Assembly (NCBI RefSeq): GCF_963675815.1
Contig: NZ_OY776574.1
Span: 2,288,001-2,352,000, forward strand
Origin: an uncultured Desulfuromusa sp.
Lineage (GTDB): Bacteria; Desulfobacterota; Desulfuromonadia; Desulfuromonadales; Geopsychrobacteraceae
Direction of reading: 5' to 3'
DNA: 64,000 nucleotides
Both the position numbers and the translations under genes were made by a program. Shown here one piece after another: positions 36,366-45,252 of this stretch. The number at the start of each line of letters is the position of its first letter. The first letter of the stretch is position 1. The notes beneath the pieces are model-generated. The model saw nothing but the letters and a program-made list of their open reading frames with translations, was not told where the DNA came from and did not search any database.

Positions 36366-38546
36366 TCATTCATCTCCCCCTTTGACTCCGTACTTGTTGA
36401 TGAAGTTGATCAACTGATTCTTTTCAATCGGCTTGCTATAATAGAATCCCTGCGCAATACAGGATCCTTGATCTAATAAGTATTGGTGCTGCGCCGGAGT
36501 CTCGACACCCTCAGCAATAAAATCAAGCTGCAGCCCCTTTGAGACATTGATGATGGCTGGAATTATTGTATCATGCATATTCTCTGTGGTAATTTTCTGC
36601 ATGAATGATCGATCCAGTTTCAGGGTATTTAAAGGAAGATGATTCAGATAACTCAGGGAAGAGTAACCAGTCCCAAAATCATCAATGGCAATCTTTATTC
36701 CTGTATCAGTTAATTTCACGATGTTTGCCAGGGTTCTGTTCAGGTTCTGTACCAGAATGTTTTCCGTAATTTCAAGCTCAATCTCTTTGGGGTTTACCTT
36801 GTAGTCGTGCAGGGTTTCAATAACATATTCGGCAAAGTTATCCATTGCCAGCTCCACTGCGGAGATGTTGATACAAACTTGTACCTGAAGCCCCTTATTA
36901 TTCCATGAATGGATATCTTGGCAGACTTTTTTAAGGACGATCTCTCCGATATCAATGATCAGCGATGTTTCCTCGGCAATATCGATAAATTTACCCGGAG
37001 GGATAAGTGTTTTTTCTGGAGAAATGATCCTTACCAGGGCTTCCGCGGCATGGATTTTTCCTGAAGTTAAATCCATCTGCGGTTGATATAGAACGAGAAA
37101 CCGGTCTCTTTTGATTGCTTCTCGCACGAAATTTTCGACAAACACGGTATGGCTGTGTTTGTTTTTTAGTTTTTTACTGTAAAGGCAGTGTCTGCTTCTT
37201 GTTTTTGTCTTGGCACTGCATACGGCGGTATCAGCATTTTTAATCAATTCTTCTCGTGTTTCACCATGGTCAGGATAAACAGCAATACCAACACTTAAAG
37301 TGATATGAATTTCATGGCCGTCTTTTTTGAAGGGGAGAGCCGTTTCATTGGTAATCTTATTTGCAGCGGCAATAGCATCGTCAGCAGAGTCTATATCCGG
37401 CAGGAGGAGGATGAATTCGTCACTGCCAAGCCTGGATAGAATGTCTTCTTCACGAGTACACCTTCTCAGGGTCTCCGCAAGGTTTCGTAGCAGTTCATCG
37501 CCAATATTCTGTCCGTAGCTGTCATTAATCAACTTGAAGCGATTGATGTCAATAAATAGAAGAGCAAATTGAGTGCCGTTTTTATTTGAATGAGATATGA
37601 GGGAGGACAGGTGATCATTCAATAATGATCTGTTCGGGAGCCCGGTCAGAAGATCATGGTTGTGCTGAAACCGAATAATTTCTTCGGCTTTTTTTCGTTC
37701 TGAAACATCACGTGCAACACCATAGGTTCCAATAAAGTTTTCTTTTCTTATGTTGCTTCTGCCCAGTTTATACCCACCTGAAATCTTTTTCTCTATATTG
37801 ATTGCGCGGATTTCAACATGCAGAAGTGCCCCTTTTGTTTTACAGCGTAGCCGTATCTCCTGGCTTTTGGTGTTTTTAGGGAACTTTTTATCATTAAAGA
37901 AAAGGTTTGCTCTGTCGAGATCATTGGGATGAATGATCTCCTGATAATGTTTGCCGATAATTTCTTTTCTGCTGTAACCAAGCAATTTTATCGTGTTCCT
38001 GTTAACAAATACAAAGTAACCATTTCGATCCAGCATATACAAGAGATCAGGAGAATTGTGGACGATGAACCGGTGAAGGGCTTCGGACTCTTCCAACATC
38101 TCCACCATTTCTTTATTGTCCTGTTCCAGGTGGATCTTCTCGAGAACATTTCTGATTGAGAATAATAATTCGTCAGTAGAGTACGGTTTTCTGATAAAGT
38201 CTTTTGCGCCGTTTTTAAGGACAGTAATCGCTTTTTTTATCTCAGATTCACCACTGACAATGATGACGCTTGTTTCAATGTTGTTCTTATTGATGTGTTC
38301 AAGGACTTTTTCGCCATCCATATCCGGCATATTGAGATCTAAAAGAGTCAGCTCGTAATGATTTTTCTTTAGTTCCTCAATTGCAGCATACCCGCCAGCA
38401 ACAGAATGTGTGCTCATTCCATTCAGCGAAAGGACCCCCTGTAGGCTTTTTGCCATCGCCAAATCATCATCAACAATCAGTATTTTTGTATTTTCTGTTG
38501 TTGAATGGTTGTTTGGAGCTTTTTTGAAATGACCAATATCCATCAT
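36366..38546 (-). CDS. Response regulator with REC, PAS, GGDEF and EAL domains
   Basis: The 726-residue cytoplasmic protein has REC (about 20-135, phospho-acceptor D70 in LLDLNMPD), PAS (about 150-285), GGDEF (about 295-455) and EAL (about 470-720). The diguanylate cyclase signature reads LGSDEF, with one glycine changed to serine. The EAL side keeps AEALVRI, ITENIL, IDDFGTGYSS, LKLDRSF and AEGVET, so phosphodiesterase activity on cyclic di-GMP is likely. Its start overlaps the stop of the upstream HDOD kinase by 4 nt, so that kinase is the probable phosphodonor. Confidence 0.88.
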   Translation of the reverse strand: MMDIGHFKKAPNNHSTTENTKILIVDDDLAMAKSLQGVLSLNGMSTHSVAGGYAAIEELKKNHYELTLLDLNMPDMDGEKVLEHINKNNIETSVIIVSGESEIKKAITVLKNGAKDFIRKPYSTDELLFSIRNVLEKIHLEQDNKEMVEMLEESEALHRFIVHNSPDLLYMLDRNGYFVFVNRNTIKLLGYSRKEIIGKHYQEIIHPNDLDRANLFFNDKKFPKNTKSQEIRLRCKTKGALLHVEIRAINIEKKISGGYKLGRSNIRKENFIGTYGVARDVSERKKAEEIIRFQHNHDLLTGLPNRSLLNDHLSSLISHSNKNGTQFALLFIDINRFKLINDSYGQNIGDELLRNLAETLRRCTREEDILSRLGSDEFILLLPDIDSADDAIAAANKITNETALPFKKDGHEIHITLSVGIAVYPDHGETREELIKNADTAVCSAKTKTRSRHCLYSKKLKNKHSHTVFVENFVREAIKRDRFLVLYQPQMDLTSGKIHAAEALVRIISPEKTLIPPGKFIDIAEETSLIIDIGEIVLKKVCQDIHSWNNKGLQVQVCINISAVELAMDNFAEYVIETLHDYKVNPKEIELEITENILVQNLNRTLANIVKLTDTGIKIAIDDFGTGYSSLSYLNHLPLNTLKLDRSFMQKITTENMHDTIIPAIINVSKGLQLDFIAEGVETPAQHQYLLDQGSCIAQGFYYSKPIEKNQLINFINKYGVKGGDE

Positions 38547-40651
38547 TTCAGTTCGATCTCACTCTCTTTTTGTTTACGAGGGATAAGAAGTTTAAATTCT
38601 GTTCCCTGCTCCCTATTAGAATAGCAGGAGATATTTCCCGAAAGTTCTTTAACTAATGTATTCACAATGGTTAGACCCAATCCCGAATGCCCTTCTTTGG
38701 TGCTGATGACTGGTTTGAACAGATTCTTCAATATCTCAGGGTCAATGCCTGGGCCATTGTCTTTAATTGTTATCTCAACATATTGTTTGCCGTTTTGATA
38801 AACATTGTCTCTGGTGGTGATTGTTATTGTGCCACCATGCTGCATCGCTTCGACGCCATTTTTAATAATGTTTATCAGTATTTGCTTTAGCTTGTCTTGT
38901 GGACAGCAGAGAACGGGTATCTGTTTGTCCAGGTGCAAGGTTGATTGGATCTGGGTGGTTTTGTAGAGCGAACTGTTAAACAGTATATCCAGTTCCGTAA
39001 GCAGTTTATTAATATCGACGGTTTTGTCTTTTTCTTTGGTTGGAACATCAGGATCTTTAGCACGCAGGAGAATGTTGCCAACGCGTTCAATTTCTTCGCT
39101 GATAAAGGCAAGTTCTTCTTGTGCTGAATGATCACTATCGATTTTTTTCCCCAACATGTAGAGATAATTATTGATAATTGTCAGTGGATTACTGACTTCA
39201 TGTGCAACTTTTTTAAAATCAACAAGAGGCATTCCTGGAGGTTGTGATTCACTTTGGATCAGAGCAAAGTATTTTTTGGCGATTTCACTGCTGATTAATT
39301 TTAATAGTGCTGACTTGTTTCTCAGATTGAGCCATTCATGCTCTGAGACTCCAAGGGCCAGGACCCCAATTCCCTTACCATCATGGTGAACAGGTAAAAA
39401 ATATGAGGCTTCTGATTCCAACAATCTTATCACCTGTTGATCAGCGATTGAGCAACGGGCAGATGAAGAAATAATGCCTTTTTTGTCTATAAGTGCTTTG
39501 ACTAAAAGACTATTTTTATCCCCAATTTTGAATTCTATTTCTGCCAGCTGTTTGATGTCCAGATCGTTGATAGCAGAGAGGGTCTGTTGATCTTCCTCGA
39601 TTTTAAAATAGAAGAGTCGGCTCAGATTAAAGATCGTATTGAAGTTGATTCTGATCTCTTTAGTGAATTCAAGCAACTCAGTTTTTTCACTTTTACCGAT
39701 GGTATTGCTTATGGTAATATCTTGAATTTTTTGAGCCAGTTTTGTTCTGTTTCTCTCATCCTCAGATGCATCAACAGCTTCTATCTCGTCTTCTTCAGTA
39801 TAGAATCGACCACTAAAACCAAGATCAGAGACCATCTTTTCGCTGTTCCTTGTCGCCACAGCGAGGCAATCAAGGATGGAATCTTCCGTTAAGTCAAAAA
39901 GCAGACCGGCTTTTTCTCTAAAAAGAGAGTTGTGGCGTGCACTATTTTTTGAACTGAGAGGACCGGCAACCGCGAGAATTTTTAATAGAGTCGGGGAGCT
40001 GAAAAGTTCATCAGCTGGTGCGTGCTGAAATTGAATGGCATCGGCAAGAAAAGAATCCAACTTCCAACTTTGAACTAAGGCGGCACCGAGTTCACAATGT
40101 TCAACCCCTATTGTTTCGATTTCCAAGCGCTGAAACTCTTCTGTTTCTTTATAATAGCGCTCTAAAAGCGGGGTATATTCTTCTTCACGATTTAAAATCA
40201 GCAAGAGCATGCCAACTTGATGAAGGAGTCCGGAAAGAAAAGCCTCACCAGGCTTTTCATAGCCCACAAGCTTGGCAATTCTCTCTGCGAGGTTGGCACA
40301 ATTCAATGCCCTTAGCCAGATAAGTTGAACATGTTTGTTGAAATCTTTGGTGAAATTAGCAAAAAATTGCTGAATAGCACAGGTTGTTATGATGTTCCTG
40401 ACATTCGTCATCCCCAGGACAATCAACATTCTACGAAGATCAGTTATTTCGTTCCATTGACGATAAGCCGGGGAATTTGCAACTTGCAATATTTTTGCCG
40501 TGAGGCTGATGTCTTTTTTGATCGCGGCAGAGAACATTTCAAAATTAGCATTGTCATTGTGACAGAGATCCAACAACTCAACCAAAAGGCTTGGTTCTGA
40601 AGGCAGGCTTTCAACGGAATAACTTTTATCTCTCAGATAGAGACACTGCAT
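38543..40651 (-). CDS. HDOD-domain sensor histidine kinase
   Basis: The 702-residue soluble protein has no membrane segment. Residues about 15-270 form an HDOD domain (SLLVELL, DISLTAKILQVANSP, LSGLLHQVGMLL). Residues about 320-465 look GAF-like. The kinase core has the H-box VAHEVSNPL with H484, the N-box IIKNGVEAM, DNGPGID and GHSGLGL. HDOD plus kinase fusions are known but uncommon. The ligand is unknown. It is coupled by a 4-nt overlap to the cyclic di-GMP response regulator. Confidence 0.85.
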   Translation of the reverse strand: MQCLYLRDKSYSVESLPSEPSLLVELLDLCHNDNANFEMFSAAIKKDISLTAKILQVANSPAYRQWNEITDLRRMLIVLGMTNVRNIITTCAIQQFFANFTKDFNKHVQLIWLRALNCANLAERIAKLVGYEKPGEAFLSGLLHQVGMLLLILNREEEYTPLLERYYKETEEFQRLEIETIGVEHCELGAALVQSWKLDSFLADAIQFQHAPADELFSSPTLLKILAVAGPLSSKNSARHNSLFREKAGLLFDLTEDSILDCLAVATRNSEKMVSDLGFSGRFYTEEDEIEAVDASEDERNRTKLAQKIQDITISNTIGKSEKTELLEFTKEIRINFNTIFNLSRLFYFKIEEDQQTLSAINDLDIKQLAEIEFKIGDKNSLLVKALIDKKGIISSSARCSIADQQVIRLLESEASYFLPVHHDGKGIGVLALGVSEHEWLNLRNKSALLKLISSEIAKKYFALIQSESQPPGMPLVDFKKVAHEVSNPLTIINNYLYMLGKKIDSDHSAQEELAFISEEIERVGNILLRAKDPDVPTKEKDKTVDINKLLTELDILFNSSLYKTTQIQSTLHLDKQIPVLCCPQDKLKQILINIIKNGVEAMQHGGTITITTRDNVYQNGKQYVEITIKDNGPGIDPEILKNLFKPVISTKEGHSGLGLTIVNTLVKELSGNISCYSNREQGTEFKLLIPRKQKESEIELK

Positions 40652-40804
40652 ATCTATTGTATCCCTTTCTTTATCATGGACACTGGATGGCCTGAGAAAA
40701 TGATCTTAATGGAGGAGTCGGGTGAACTCAACACCATAAGAACTTGCCATTTTACTCCAAAAAAAACATAAAATAAATAATTTTAATTATTTGTTTCACT
40801 TCAA
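40652..40804. other. Intergenic gap with AT-rich palindrome
   Basis: This 153-nt gap separates the HDOD kinase start from the end of the DUF2520 gene, both on the minus strand. At 40775-40792 it holds an AT-only inverted repeat, AAATAATT with AATTATTT. On the minus strand this is followed by a T-rich stretch, so it may be a weak terminator for the upstream pair. The minus-strand sequence AAAGGGAT precedes the kinase start as a ribosome site. Confidence 0.4.
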
Positions 40805-41692
40805 TTATTGCTCTTGCTGTGACTCCAGCAGTTTTTTGATTTCTGCAGCCTTCGTTGGATCAAGACGACCTGAATTCTGACCGATTTCTGTTGTCAATTT
40901 CCCCATCAGCTGGTAGAGCTGTAACAGTTCAGAAGGCATGTTTGTCAGGGCTTTCATGTGGGCAGAAACAGTACCAATATCACCACGGACTATCGGACCA
41001 CTCAAGCCTTGCTCAGGGCCAAGATCCTTTACATTATCGAATGAGGTTTGTACCAGAGGTAATAGCGTTGGAAGAGCCTTATCGGGAGGAATTCCGCAGC
41101 TGACCAGCAGATCACGGGCAACCGCAAGCAAGGTCACAAGGTAGTTTGAAGCAATACTGGCCGCCGCGTGATAAAGGGGCTTCTTTTTATGGTCAAGGGT
41201 CAAAGGATAGCCACCAATTGCGTCGACCAACTGATGTGCTAAAGCCAAAGCCTGTGAGCTTTCAGTTTCAATGGCACATGGGCACAGCTGCAGCATTTCG
41301 AATGCTTTTTGTCTGTCGGCAAAAGGGAGCAGGGGGTGGAGTGATAACAGCATTGCAGGTGATTTTTCCTGGCGCATAATTTCAGCGGAATGGAGACCAC
41401 TGAAATGAATAAGCGTTGTCTGATCAGAGAGCAGGCAAGAGGTTTGTAGTTTCGATGCGATCATTTGAATATGGTCATCAGGGACTGCCAGCAGGATGAT
41501 CTGTGCTGTGGCTGCCTCTTTAAGCTGTTCTGAAACCAGATTTTTTTCACAGCCAATATAGGCGCACGCTTTCTCTCCCCTCTCGCGGCTACGACTGATA
41601 ATGGTTCTCAGCGGATATCCAGCCAAGTGGAGGCGCTTGCTGACTGCACAACCAACCCGACCGGGACCTATGAGAGCGATGCTTTGCTTCAT
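40805..41692 (-). CDS. Rossmann-fold DUF2520 protein
   Basis: The 295-residue protein has an N-terminal NAD(P)-binding fold (IALIGPGRVGCAVSKRL, residues 5-21). The C-terminal DUF2520-type helical domain follows, with KPLYHAAASIASNYLVTLL at about residues 168-190. It resembles 6-phosphogluconate and ketopantoate dehydrogenase-like proteins. The substrate is not evident. The ATG overlaps the stop of the upstream FAH-family gene by 4 nt, suggesting a shared pathway step. Confidence 0.8.
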   Translation of the reverse strand: MKQSIALIGPGRVGCAVSKRLHLAGYPLRTIISRSRERGEKACAYIGCEKNLVSEQLKEAATAQIILLAVPDDHIQMIASKLQTSCLLSDQTTLIHFSGLHSAEIMRQEKSPAMLLSLHPLLPFADRQKAFEMLQLCPCAIETESSQALALAHQLVDAIGGYPLTLDHKKKPLYHAAASIASNYLVTLLAVARDLLVSCGIPPDKALPTLLPLVQTSFDNVKDLGPEQGLSGPIVRGDIGTVSAHMKALTNMPSELLQLYQLMGKLTTEIGQNSGRLDPTKAAEIKKLLESQQEQ

Positions 41693-42345
41693 GCAACCGA
41701 AACCTGTAATGATCCAAGTTGCTCGATGTTTCCTTCAAGCTTGTCTCCGGAGACGATTTTACTGACCCCCGCTGGAGTCCCTGTCAGAATAATATCTCCA
41801 GCTTCCAATGTGTAGAAGTCTGAGACTTCTGCAATAATCTTTTCAACCGGCCGCATCATCTGATTGGTATTCCCTTGTTGGCGGACCTCTCCATTAACTT
41901 TCAGTTGCAGCTCGAGATTGTTTGGATCTGTAATCTTTTCAGCGGAAGTGAAGTTGGATATCGGGCAGGAAGTATCGAATCCTTTGGCGATCTCCCATGG
42001 TAATCCTCTGGTTTTTTGTTCGCTCTGAATGTCTCGAAGGGTCAAGTCAAGAGCGACACCGTACCCGGCCAAGTATGACAGGGCATTTTCTTCCTTGATG
42101 TTTTTCCCTTTCTTTCCTATCAATAATGCCAGCTCAAGTTCATGATGACAATCGTTGGAGTACGTGGGGATTTTAATTAAACCACCATCCGCGATCATAC
42201 TGCAGGGAGGTTTACAGAAAATCACAGCCCGATCAGGAATTTTACTGCCGAGTTCGCGGATATGGTCTAGATAGTTTTGTCCCAGACAGACAATCTTGCC
42301 GACAGTATAGAACTCTTTTGTCCCTTTTAACTGAACTTGATGCAT
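41689..42345 (-). CDS. Fumarylacetoacetate hydrolase family protein
   Basis: The 218-residue protein has the family signature: LGQNYLDHIRELG, IFCKPPCSMI, the metal-binding ELELALLIGK segment and ILTGTPAGV. Members hydrolyse or decarboxylate oxo-acids using a divalent metal. The ATG at 42345 is chosen because GGGAGGT lies directly upstream. Longer in-frame starts add a non-conserved 28-residue leader. It is a two-gene unit with the DUF2520 gene. Confidence 0.85.
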   Translation of the reverse strand: MHQVQLKGTKEFYTVGKIVCLGQNYLDHIRELGSKIPDRAVIFCKPPCSMIADGGLIKIPTYSNDCHHELELALLIGKKGKNIKEENALSYLAGYGVALDLTLRDIQSEQKTRGLPWEIAKGFDTSCPISNFTSAEKITDPNNLELQLKVNGEVRQQGNTNQMMRPVEKIIAEVSDFYTLEAGDIILTGTPAGVSKIVSGDKLEGNIEQLGSLQVSVA

Positions 42346-42505
42346 ATTTTTACCTCCCGGATTTTTTGATGATAATATTTTTTTCTGATTCAGAGCAGCA
42401 AGATAGCGGCTTTTGTCTATTAAATGCAAGTGGTGTTGTTGTTCGTTGAGGGTATTTTTCTATGTTAGAATGGATCCTGACGAGAATTGATGGTGAGGAA
42501 AGTTA

Positions 42506-43393
42506 ATGTTCTATTTTAATTACGAAGAACCGGTATTCAGGCCTCCTTCTGAGGCCCGATCTTTGATTATGCAAATCACAATAGGTTGTAGCCATAATCA
42601 ATGTAAATTTTGCGGCATGTACAAAATGAAGGCATTTCGGATTCGGAATGTCGCCGACATTGCTATGGAGATTGAGTCGATTCCACTGGGACATCGAAAC
42701 TATTACAAGCGGATTTTCCTTGCAGATGGAGATGCTCTGGTTTATCCGCAGCAAAAACTGATAGCCATTCTTGATCTCTTGAACGAAAAATTCCCGAATT
42801 TGAATCGTATCGGAATTTACGCTTCCCCTCAAAGTCTGACGACTAAAAATGTGGAAGAATTGCAGCAATTGAAATCTAGAAAACTGCGCATTCTTTATTT
42901 TGGACTTGAGAGTGGCGATGCGTTAACGCTGGAAGCAATTAACAAAGGGTATCATCCTGAGAAGATGCTGGAACTTTGCCGCAAGGCGCAAACGGCTGGT
43001 TTGAAATTGTCAATCACGGCAATACTTGGTTTGGCCGGTCGAGTTCGCAGCCATGAGCATGCTATTGCCACGGCTGAGTGGATCAACCGACTTTCACCGG
43101 AGTATTTCTCATTGCTGACGATGTTTCAACGCCACAATGATGCTTATTTTGAGCAGATTGAGCCATTGAATAATGGTGGAATTCTTGAAGAAGCACTGAC
43201 AATCGTAAAGAATTTGCGACCACAGAAAACAATTTTACGCTCAAACCATGTGTCAAATATTCTGAATTTGGCTGGAAGTTATCCTAAAGACAGAGATCGC
43301 ATTATTGTACAAACGGAATCGGCATTGGCCGAAGCACGTTCACACCCCGATTGGTTTGCGATGGTGCCTGATTATGGGGAGACTCTTTTTTGA
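42506..43393 (+). CDS. Radical SAM protein
   Basis: The 295-residue protein has cysteines spaced CX4CX2C near residue 28 (GCSHNQCKFC). These should bind a [4Fe-4S] cluster that cleaves S-adenosylmethionine. GIYASPQSL and FGLESGDALTL are typical of the Elp3/MiaB-like radical SAM barrel. No accessory domain or clear substrate is seen. The ATG follows GAGGAA. It is transcribed away from the FAH-family gene and convergent with ackA. Confidence 0.85.
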   Translation: MFYFNYEEPVFRPPSEARSLIMQITIGCSHNQCKFCGMYKMKAFRIRNVADIAMEIESIPLGHRNYYKRIFLADGDALVYPQQKLIAILDLLNEKFPNLNRIGIYASPQSLTTKNVEELQQLKSRKLRILYFGLESGDALTLEAINKGYHPEKMLELCRKAQTAGLKLSITAILGLAGRVRSHEHAIATAEWINRLSPEYFSLLTMFQRHNDAYFEQIEPLNNGGILEEALTIVKNLRPQKTILRSNHVSNILNLAGSYPKDRDRIIVQTESALAEARSHPDWFAMVPDYGETLF

Positions 43394-43441
43394 ATTTTAT
43401 TTTCTGATGAAGTGATTGTTTTTCGGGGTGATAGAGAGTTC

Positions 43442-43486
43442 GGCAAAGAACAAAGCCGGCAGTACGAAATGGCTTTGTTCTTTGCC
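43442..43486. terminator. Long hairpin between convergent genes
   Basis: A perfect 16-bp inverted repeat (43442-43457 with 43471-43486) has a 13-nt loop. It lies between the radical SAM stop and the ackA stop. No long T-run follows on either strand, so it may block or process transcripts rather than act as a classical terminator. Confidence 0.65.
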
Positions 43487-43493
43487 TTGTCTG

Positions 43494-44759
43494 TTATTTG
43501 CGCTGAAACGTTTTTTCTGCAAATGAATATTTAAAATGCATGTGATCTGTATAGGTCTCTTCCAGAATTGCGACAACATCCTCAGTAAAGACGAGTTCTT
43601 CGTCTGTAGGAATGACGAAAACTTTGACCGGTGAATCATCCGTTGTGATTGTGTTTTCCGTTTTTCGGGTCATCGTCTTACGATTTTTTTCCTTATCGAG
43701 TTTAATGCCGATATGTTCCAGATTTTCAAGTGCCTTTTCGCGAATCAGCCAACCCATTTCTCCGACTCCTGCAGTAAAGACGACGGCGTCAAGTCGACCC
43801 AGGATTGCACAGTAGGACCCGATATATTTCTTTAATCTGTATCCTTCAATTTCCAATGCAAGGGCACAGCGTTCATTTCCTGTCTCAGCTGCGTCGATAA
43901 CGTCCCGGCGGTCGATAAATTCACCTGTTATCCCCAGGACTCCTGACTTTTTATTCAGAATGCTGTCGATTTCTTTGGGGGAAAGATTCTCACGCTCCAT
44001 AATAAATGCCGGAATTGCCGGATCGATATCTCCACAGCGGGTGCCCATAACGGCACCTTCAAGGGGGGTCAGTCCCATTGATGTGTCAATCGATACTCCC
44101 TCCTTGATAGCTGTGTGCGAGACTCCATTACCGATATGCATGGTAATCAGATTACAATCTTGTGGTTCTTTATTCAGAAGAGCCGCAGCTCTTTTAGAGA
44201 CATAAAGATGGCTGGTTCCATGGAAGCCATAACGGCGTACCCCATATTTCTGATACCATTCATGGGGGACGGGATAAATATATGCATACTCCGGCATCGA
44301 CTGATGAAAGGCAGTATCGAAAATAGCAATATGAGGGACTTCGGGTAAATTAACCTGAGCCGCTTCAATTCCGGCAATATTCGGGGGATTATGGAGTGGA
44401 GCAAGATGTTGAACTTCTTTGATGGCAGCGAGCACAGTCTCGTCTATCCGCACCGATTTTGTGAATTTTTCTCCTCCATGAACAACCCGATGACCAACGG
44501 CTGAGATACTGGTTATGTTTTCAAGAACCCCGTGAGTTTTATCAGTAAGAATTTTGACAATCAGATGAACGGCTGTTTTGTGATCAGGACATTCATATTC
44601 TTCCCGGTAGGTATCACGACCGGGGACTTCATGGATAATGTAAGAATCACCAATGGTGACACGTTCGACCATTCCCTTGGCAACGACCTCTTTTTTCTGC
44701 CAGTCAAAAAGCTGATATTTTACCGATGAACTACCACAGTTCAGTGCCAGAATATCCAT
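43494..44759 (-). CDS. ackA: Acetate kinase
   Basis: The 421-residue cytoplasmic enzyme transfers phosphate between ATP and acetate. It starts MDILALNCGSSSVKYQLFD with the phosphate-binding N-terminus. It also has GHRVVHGGEKF, YGFHGTSHLYV and the FTAGVGEMG segment near the C-terminus. The start has AGGAGATGTGAA upstream on the minus strand. The usual partner pta is not adjacent. In this type of anaerobe it would interconvert acetate and acetyl phosphate for energy or acetate use. Confidence 0.96.
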   Translation of the reverse strand: MDILALNCGSSSVKYQLFDWQKKEVVAKGMVERVTIGDSYIIHEVPGRDTYREEYECPDHKTAVHLIVKILTDKTHGVLENITSISAVGHRVVHGGEKFTKSVRIDETVLAAIKEVQHLAPLHNPPNIAGIEAAQVNLPEVPHIAIFDTAFHQSMPEYAYIYPVPHEWYQKYGVRRYGFHGTSHLYVSKRAAALLNKEPQDCNLITMHIGNGVSHTAIKEGVSIDTSMGLTPLEGAVMGTRCGDIDPAIPAFIMERENLSPKEIDSILNKKSGVLGITGEFIDRRDVIDAAETGNERCALALEIEGYRLKKYIGSYCAILGRLDAVVFTAGVGEMGWLIREKALENLEHIGIKLDKEKNRKTMTRKTENTITTDDSPVKVFVIPTDEELVFTEDVVAILEETYTDHMHFKYSFAEKTFQRK

Positions 44760-44801
44760 TTCACATCTCCTTTGTATTAAATTTATATTGTATGGTTCGT
44801 T

Positions 44802-44830
44802 ATTATAAATCTGGGACTAAACCCTTTTGA
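44802..44830 (-). promoter_or_regulatory. Possible ackA promoter
   Basis: On the minus strand a perfect TATAAT occupies 44807-44802, about 45 nt upstream of the ackA start. The -35 position (44830-44825) reads TCAAAA, a poor match. It overlaps the 8-bp palindrome TGACGTCA (44828-44835), which could be an activator site. The last point is inference. Confidence 0.35.
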
Positions 44831-44904
44831 CGTCAGAGTTTATTTAGGGAATTAATCAACAAACTAGCCTAAATAGATGTTTTCTGGCAAGGGTTTTTCT
44901 GCTC

Positions 44905-44933
44905 TGGACAGGGGATTGAATATCTGATAAAAG
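44905..44933 (+). promoter_or_regulatory. Possible ferredoxin promoter
   Basis: TGGACA (44905-44910), a 17-nt spacer and TAAAAG (44928-44933) lie about 60 nt upstream of the ferredoxin start. Both boxes are imperfect. The gene is isolated, so a promoter in this region is expected. Confidence 0.35.
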
Positions 44934-44992
44934 ACAGAACAACGCATCCGATAGTCGGGTGGCCATCTCATATTATTTAGGAGGAAAAACCT

Positions 44993-45160
44993 ATGGCTCA
45001 TGTAATTTCAGAAGATTGTATCGCTTGTGGTGCTTGCCTGCCAACTTGCCCTGTTGAAGCAATCAGCGAAGGTGATATCTACAGTATTGATGCTGATGTT
45101 TGTACTGATTGTGGTGCTTGTGTTGAATCTTGTCCGGTAGATGCTATTGCTCAACTGTAA
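44993..45160 (+). CDS. 2[4Fe-4S] ferredoxin, clostridial type
   Basis: The 55-residue protein was read directly from the gap between ackA and the DUF3426 gene. It has two full CX2CX2CX3CP motifs, C9-C12-C15-C19 and C37-C40-C43-C47, and begins MAHVISEDCIACGACLPTC. It is a low-potential electron carrier for enzymes such as pyruvate:ferredoxin oxidoreductase. The ATG is preceded by TTAGGAGG. It is probably transcribed alone: a terminator follows 27 nt after its stop. Confidence 0.96.
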   Translation: MAHVISEDCIACGACLPTCPVEAISEGDIYSIDADVCTDCGACVESCPVDAIAQL

Positions 45161-45187
45161 CCAGCACTGATCAACAGAAAATTAAAG

Positions 45188-45221
45188 CGGTGACTGTCTT
45201 GGATGGTTGCCGTTTTTTTTT
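45188..45221. terminator. Terminator after the ferredoxin gene
   Basis: A 7-bp stem with two wobble pairs (CGGTGAC with GGTTGCCG) is followed by nine T residues on the + strand. On the minus strand it is followed by TTTAATTTT, so it may also end the convergent DUF3426 transcript. Confidence 0.7.
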
Positions 45222-45252
45222 GTGGAAATTATTGAGCAGGAAAGTCGACAGT

